Origin: Trichomonas tenax
Taxonomy: Eukaryota; Parabasalia; Trichomonadida; Trichomonadidae
Length of the DNA: 11,058 nucleotides
Reading direction: 5' to 3'
Assembly: GCA_023091735.1 (NCBI GenBank)
Contig: JALKBU010001439.1
Coordinates: forward strand, 1 to 11,058
Shown here in pieces: positions 6,625 through 11,058 of this stretch (its first letter is position 1; each line of letters opens with the position of its first letter). The notes beneath the pieces are model-generated. The model was not told where the DNA came from. It ran no database searches and saw nothing but the letters and a program-made list of their open reading frames with translations. The position numbers and the translations under genes are program-made.

Positions 6625-9600
6625 ATGTATAACTTATTATTTATGCTTATCCCATTCCTGGGGTATGCGACGCTTAATGCAACTTTAGCATACAAGCGGT
6701 GGAAAAGGCAAAACGGTCTCTCTAAGCGAAATTTTGAAGAAGATTCAGAGGGAGAATTTTCTGTTCAAAATGTTGCTGATGAATATGATGTTTCTAGTGT
6801 CTCAATCAATAAAATATCATATCGAGACCAGGATACAATCCTATTTCCGTCCGAAAATGAAATAGAAATGATTGTTGATCAAGTTAATATCGAAAATAAA
6901 ACAGAAAAACAACTAAATTCCGAAGATATTTACAAAGAGATCAGTACTCATGTCGTTCCTTCTATCTTTTCACATGCTTTACCAACGATAAATATTCATT
7001 TTAATAAATTAATCGAACATAATTCCGAAGAAAGCAACGAAATTATTCACACAGATGCTGTTATTGATTTCACTAAGTCTATTATTGAAATCAATGACAG
7101 TGAACAAAAGCATTTTCCGATTATTTTTGGAAAAAGCGAACAACAGATCATTGAAGACCATCAGAAATTAATTACAAAGCGACTTTGTTTGAGTGAGTTA
7201 CAGACAGAAGTCACTGCTCTTCCAATTGAAAATTTCCAGATTCAAAATGATGATATTTTCGATAGAAACATTAACCACAAGTACTCAAATCCGGAAGAAA
7301 GTCCGATTTTAGGCATTACAAATAGAGTCACGTTCGAAAAATTAGAACAAATAAATGTTCCAAAGATGAATTACACAGATTACCGTGCAATCCCTCAGAT
7401 TGAGAAAGAAAATCTCAGTGTGCCAACTGTTTCTGAAAATCAAACAGAATCTTATCCAATCGAGGAAGAAAGCATTGAAGTTGAAGAAGAAATAGAAGAA
7501 GAATGTTCAGAAGTACAACCAGAACTTGACGAAAGCAATGTTTCCCATCTTGAACCAATTGAACCAATCGAATCTCAAAATAAAAGCAAATTATCAGAAC
7601 AATCAGCTCAAGATATCGAAAAAGAAACACAAAATACAGATCAAGCAGAAAATAATAAATTCGAATTAATTTTAATTAATGAATTCGAACAACTCGAAGA
7701 TTCTGCAGACAAAGAACTTAAACTCTGTTCAAATACAGATAATGTTTCGATAGAACCTCAAAAGCACAGCGAGGAAGAAAGTTTCAATGGTGATATCGTT
7801 TCAAAAGATTTGAATTACGAACAAACAAACCTTGAAGTAGATAATAACTCTATAATCGAATCTCACATCGAAATAGCACAAGAAATTAGTAATGCTCAAT
7901 TCGATAATAACTCTATTGTTGAATCTCATATCGAATTATCACCAGATAACACCGAAAAAGAGAGTTTCGATGGTAAAATCTCAACTTGCGAAGCTCAGTT
8001 TGAAGCAACTAATGTTGAAATTGATAATAACTCAATCGTTGAATCTCATATCGAAATAATACAAGAAAATACTGAAGAAGAAAACTTCAATGGTGAAATT
8101 GCTGAGAGAGATGTTGATTTCAGTTTTAATGATCTCCAAATCGATAATCAATCATTGATTGAAACACATATCGAAATAATCGAAAATCTTGCTTTCTCAG
8201 TCATTGACCATCAAACAGTTTTATTAGAATATCCACAAAACTTCGAAATTTCAACCTCAAATGCAATTGATATCGAAAGCAAATCGAAAGAAACAAATCT
8301 CACTCTTTCATCACTTAAGGAACTCAACCTTCCTGTCGTTGAAGAGGAGAAACAAGAGGAAACAATTCCAGTTGTTGCGGCTTCTAATGAAACTGCATCT
8401 AAACTTGAGTTAATTGTCTCTGAGCCAGTTTACAACGAGTTTGATTCTTATCAAGAAAATAATTTCTCTTTTGAATCAACAGAGAAATTTGATATTTCAC
8501 CAATTGAAGAGACTCCAAAATCATTCTCACGCCAAAACTCAGAAGTAATATCAATTCCAATCAAACCAAGAAATGAAGGATTTTCTGAAATTGTTCCAAT
8601 CATTGATATTGAAGCAGAAAAATTGCTTCTTGAAAAATCAGAATATCTTGAATTTGAGTTCTTACAACAAGCTAAGTTATATCCAAGCAATCAGCAGCAT
8701 GAAATTCATCTTCCAATAGGTTTGATTTCTTCTGAACTCCAGCAATCAGAACCAATTGATCAGCATGTAATCAATGTCGAAAATCATTCAACATCTTTGT
8801 CAATGTCTGTGATAGAAAACATTATTGATAATGCTCCATTAACTGAGACCAAATCAACTCCTCAAAATGTTTTATCATTCTCACTTTCAGAGAATATTTT
8901 CTCAGTTAAACAGTTTGAAAAACCAGAACCACTTTCGTTGTCATTTTCTAATACTGAAAATGTATTGACGATTGATGAAAAACTTCCACCAAGCGATTTA
9001 TCGATCTCAAAGATGCAAGAATTTTATGTTATTCCTGATATAGTTTTATCCAAGAATGAAACATATCAGTATAGCGTTGGAAATGAAGAAGCAAACAACG
9101 CTTGGAGCATTTCTTTTACAGAATATATTGGCTTCGGAGCCACTGAAAGTGTTCTTTCTATATCGAATGACACAATCTCTTACGATCAAACTCTTGAAGA
9201 TGAGAAGAAGAGCAAACTTGAATCATCACTTGCTGTTAGTTCTCATTTCCCATCTCAAGAAATTAAGCTGAAAACATCAAATGTTCTCGAGAAGCATCAA
9301 TTTAAGCCTTCATCAATCCTCAGTCGCTCAAAGACAACAGAACTCTTCTTCTTTGACTCATCAATGCTGCCTCACTATGGATACGAACTCCAAACATTTG
9401 AAGACGAACAGTTTGAGTTATCTATTCCAGAATTCAATCTAAGCAATGCTCAATATCACAGTCCAATTTTCGAGACTGCTGATTCCAAGAACGAGCTTAT
9501 GCCGACATATTATCTATACATTTCCCCAGATGTGGAAGAAAACCAGAGAGAAGGAGAGCATAAAGAAGAAGAGGTCATTGAGAAATTCAATCAACCATAT

Positions 9601-11058
9601 CAATTGATAATCAGCGATGTTTCTCATCATAACTTTGATCAGATGGGATCTAATTTATCAATGATGTCTACAGTTATTGATCATTCTTCATTCAGCAAAC
9701 CTGTTGCTTTAGAAACTTCTGATTCATTTACAGGTCAATCCCTCAACCTTGATAAATCAAAGCAACTTGAAATTTGCAATTCTGCGGCATTTACAAATCC
9801 GCAAGTTGAAAGCCGCAACGAAATTTGCTCCATTCCTTCATCTCAGCTTGCTATCTTCTATCAACAAAAGCTATCAATCTATAATGATTTCACGAGCAAC
9901 GTTGATATCAAATCAAAGCAAGTTATGCTCTCGAAATTCAATTCTCAGTCAATCTCTGTTGAACCAAAGACAATAGACGAAGAATTTCCAGAAAAAGAAA
10001 TGCCAACAGTTTCATCATTTAAACCAGTTGAGTTACAAACTGTTTCTTCGACTATTTTCGTTCTTGATCCTGATGAATCATTTGTTAGCGTTTCAGATCG
10101 CGATGTGTTCCTTGAATTTGATGAAGAAAAGAAATTAAATCTCAGTAATTATTCTCCATCACCATTAGATATTGCTCCTGAAGCTGCAAATCTATTAAAT
10201 GTAAGTGCAAACGAAGAAGTATACGAAATCATTTATGAGCCAAATATTGATATTTCCAATTCGTCAACATTCGAAGTTAATCCATTCGAATATGACTTTT
10301 CATCTCATTCTTCAGCTCCAATATCTGTTGCACCTATTGAACGCAAATACGAATTCTATTCTGGAGAATCAAAGTTAGTTGACTCAGCATATCCTTTCTT
10401 CTTCATGAGCAATCCTTCGCACTTCTCGTTAACAACAATTGATTCACCAATTAATATCCAATCTTCTCATTCAGAACTTGAAGAAAACGTTAGTTTCAGT
10501 TTGGATGTTGATGACAAACACGAAACTCTTTCACTTGAGAGTGTCAAGGAAATCATTGATGTTGCGCCAGTTTCGGAAGACAAATCAACTGATGAACCAA
10601 GAATTACAAAATTGGAATTGATTGATTACGAATCAGTATTTGATGTTGAACCTTCTCAACATTCAGCTACATTAGTTCTCAGTGATGTTTCAGAACACAA
10701 TCAATTCTCTTCAGTTGATCTCACATCTCACAATGAGATAATTGATGATATTAAGACAGAATCCACCGAATTTGTTTTAAGTGAATTCAGATATCGTCAA
10801 ATAACAAATAATGCTCAGAATACTTATGAAATTTCTAATAATAATTCAATGTTTGTTGATAACAATGTTGCAAATGATTTAGTTATTTCTCCTTCTGAGG
10901 ATATTATTTCTATCATTGAAACAGAAGTTCCTAAATCGAAGTCAGAAGTTCATCTTGTTCCATCAGACAGTGTTCATCAATTCTCCGATGTTCATCCATC
11001 GAAACTTGTTTCATCATCATCAGAGCATCACTTCTTCGAATACAAACCAAAGCTTAAA
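6625..11058 (+). CDS. Giant acidic repeat protein with N-terminal hydrophobic segment (3' end outside window)
   Basis: This frame has no stop through 1478 codons to the right edge. An in-frame TAA at 6616-6618 bounds it on the left. ATG 6625 is the first start; ATG 6643 (residue 7) is an alternative. Residues 2-23 are hydrophobic (LLFMLIPFLGYATLNATLAY) and are followed at once by KRWKR, so this may be a membrane anchor with the bulk in the cytosol, or less likely a cleaved signal. The rest is rich in Ser, Glu, Asn, Ile and Phe, poor in Trp and Cys, and strongly acidic. Prolines are spread throughout, which argues against a long coiled coil. An EEESIEVEEEIEEE run lies at 280-293, and a 40-residue repeat array spans about 383-521. 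Codons end mostly in A or T (GAA, AAT, ATT). I recognise no enzymatic domain or family. A large disordered tether or scaffold is a guess. Confidence 0.85.
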   Translation, partial: MYNLLFMLIPFLGYATLNATLAYKRWKRQNGLSKRNFEEDSEGEFSVQNVADEYDVSSVSINKISYRDQDTILFPSENEIEMIVDQVNIENKTEKQLNSEDIYKEISTHVVPSIFSHALPTINIHFNKLIEHNSEESNEIIHTDAVIDFTKSIIEINDSEQKHFPIIFGKSEQQIIEDHQKLITKRLCLSELQTEVTALPIENFQIQNDDIFDRNINHKYSNPEESPILGITNRVTFEKLEQINVPKMNYTDYRAIPQIEKENLSVPTVSENQTESYPIEEESIEVEEEIEEECSEVQPELDESNVSHLEPIEPIESQNKSKLSEQSAQDIEKETQNTDQAENNKFELILINEFEQLEDSADKELKLCSNTDNVSIEPQKHSEEESFNGDIVSKDLNYEQTNLEVDNNSIIESHIEIAQEISNAQFDNNSIVESHIELSPDNTEKESFDGKISTCEAQFEATNVEIDNNSIVESHIEIIQENTEEENFNGEIAERDVDFSFNDLQIDNQSLIETHIEIIENLAFSVIDHQTVLLEYPQNFEISTSNAIDIESKSKETNLTLSSLKELNLPVVEEEKQEETIPVVAASNETASKLELIVSEPVYNEFDSYQENNFSFESTEKFDISPIEETPKSFSRQNSEVISIPIKPRNEGFSEIVPIIDIEAEKLLLEKSEYLEFEFLQQAKLYPSNQQHEIHLPIGLISSELQQSEPIDQHVINVENHSTSLSMSVIENIIDNAPLTETKSTPQNVLSFSLSENIFSVKQFEKPEPLSLSFSNTENVLTIDEKLPPSDLSISKMQEFYVIPDIVLSKNETYQYSVGNEEANNAWSISFTEYIGFGATESVLSISNDTISYDQTLEDEKKSKLESSLAVSSHFPSQEIKLKTSNVLEKHQFKPSSILSRSKTTELFFFDSSMLPHYGYELQTFEDEQFELSIPEFNLSNAQYHSPIFETADSKNELMPTYYLYISPDVEENQREGEHKEEEVIEKFNQPYQLIISDVSHHNFDQMGSNLSMMSTVIDHSSFSKPVALETSDSFTGQSLNLDKSKQLEICNSAAFTNPQVESRNEICSIPSSQLAIFYQQKLSIYNDFTSNVDIKSKQVMLSKFNSQSISVEPKTIDEEFPEKEMPTVSSFKPVELQTVSSTIFVLDPDESFVSVSDRDVFLEFDEEKKLNLSNYSPSPLDIAPEAANLLNVSANEEVYEIIYEPNIDISNSSTFEVNPFEYDFSSHSSAPISVAPIERKYEFYSGESKLVDSAYPFFFMSNPSHFSLTTIDSPINIQSSHSELEENVSFSLDVDDKHETLSLESVKEIIDVAPVSEDKSTDEPRITKLELIDYESVFDVEPSQHSATLVLSDVSEHNQFSSVDLTSHNEIIDDIKTESTEFVLSEFRYRQITNNAQNTYEISNNNSMFVDNNVANDLVISPSEDIISIIETEVPKSKSEVHLVPSDSVHQFSDVHPSKLVSSSSEHHFFEYKPKLK
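6628..6708 (+). other. N-terminal hydrophobic segment plus basic stop
   Basis: Residues 2-23 contain no charged residue and are then followed by K24, R25, K27 and R28. By the positive-inside rule this favours the long C-terminal part staying in the cytosol. Pro10, Asn18 and several Thr lower the hydrophobicity, so a membrane anchor is likely rather than certain. Confidence 0.5.
7771..8187 (+). repeat. 40-residue (120-bp) tandem repeat array within the giant gene
   Basis: Four copies of a core close to DNNSIVESHIEI start at nt 7840, 7903, 8023 and 8143 (residues 406, 427, 467 and 507). The last three are spaced exactly 120 bp. The first gap is 63 bp, as if 57 bp were missing. A second conserved block, EESFNGDI-like, occurs in three units at about 383, 444 and 484. 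Similarity is visible in the DNA too (GATAATAACTC and ATCGAA words), pointing to fairly recent in-frame duplication. Confidence 0.85.

Noticed and set aside
6593..6688. 31-codon frame starting at ATG 6593, with GTATGT inside, as a first exon
   Set aside because: It would need an intron from 6623 to about 6688 ending in TTTAG, but no trichomonad-type branch/acceptor motif is visible, and the unspliced frame from 6625 already gives a coherent N-terminus.
6495..6695. 66-codon minus-strand frame over the start of the giant gene
   Set aside because: It overlaps the start of the much longer frame on the opposite strand, and the rest is AT-rich spacer giving Phe/Ile/Leu-rich sequence without a recognisable motif.
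7659..7688. Near-palindromic TTCGAATTAATT...AATTCGAA
   Set aside because: It lies inside the giant gene and follows from Asn/Leu/Ile/Glu codons in AT-rich sequence. Nothing suggests a binding site or origin.
7415..10621. Short frames on both strands at 7415-7630, 8451-8690, 9056-9271, 9749-9976 and 10439-10621
   Set aside because: They are shadows of the giant acidic frame.
1..11058. Search for tRNA, rRNA, CRISPR, transposase, riboswitch or viral genes
   Set aside because: No T-loop-like GGTTCGAATCC sequence, no regularly spaced direct repeats outside the coding array, and no recognisable mobile-element or viral proteins were seen. The absence is by eye only; a covariance-model scan would settle small RNAs.

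Overview
The window looks like nuclear DNA from an intron-poor, AT-rich unicellular eukaryote. It holds three long uninterrupted reading frames with eukaryote-type products: an Arf-family GTPase, an IQ-motif/SFI1-like protein, and a giant acidic low-complexity protein. The genes are separated by very AT-rich spacers. I see no bacterial operon structure, Shine-Dalgarno sites, tRNAs, transposons or CRISPR. Short probable 5' leaders, missing introns and giant low-complexity proteins would fit a parabasalid such as a Tritrichomonas or Trichomonas relative. That is inference, not identification.

Layout. Positions 1-104 may hold the last 33 codons of an upstream gene (weak), and 105-625 is AT-rich spacer. 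Positions 626-1174 (+) encode a 182-residue ARL2/ARL3-type small GTPase with altered P-loop and switch II residues. A 198-bp spacer separates it from a convergent gene at 1373-6067 (-), which encodes 1564 residues. That protein has one IQ motif, scattered tryptophan-centred segments reminiscent of SFI1 repeats, acidic patches and a proline-rich stretch. A 557-bp divergent intergenic region follows (6068-6624); it contains five same-oriented TTGACA hexamers. From 6625 to the right edge (+) runs a stop-free frame of 1478 codons with no end in the window. It encodes an acidic Ser/Glu/Asn/Ile-rich protein with an N-terminal hydrophobic segment and a 40-residue repeat array.

How the genes relate. 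Each is probably transcribed alone. All three first ATGs have TTGTCA 18-42 nt upstream on the coding strand, a candidate initiator-like element. The GTPase family (ARL2/3: tubulin folding, ciliary traffic) and the IQ/SFI1-like protein (calmodulin/centrin binding) could both serve the microtubule or basal-body cytoskeleton, but adjacency is weak evidence in a eukaryote. I recognise no family for the giant acidic protein. It is the least explained object here.
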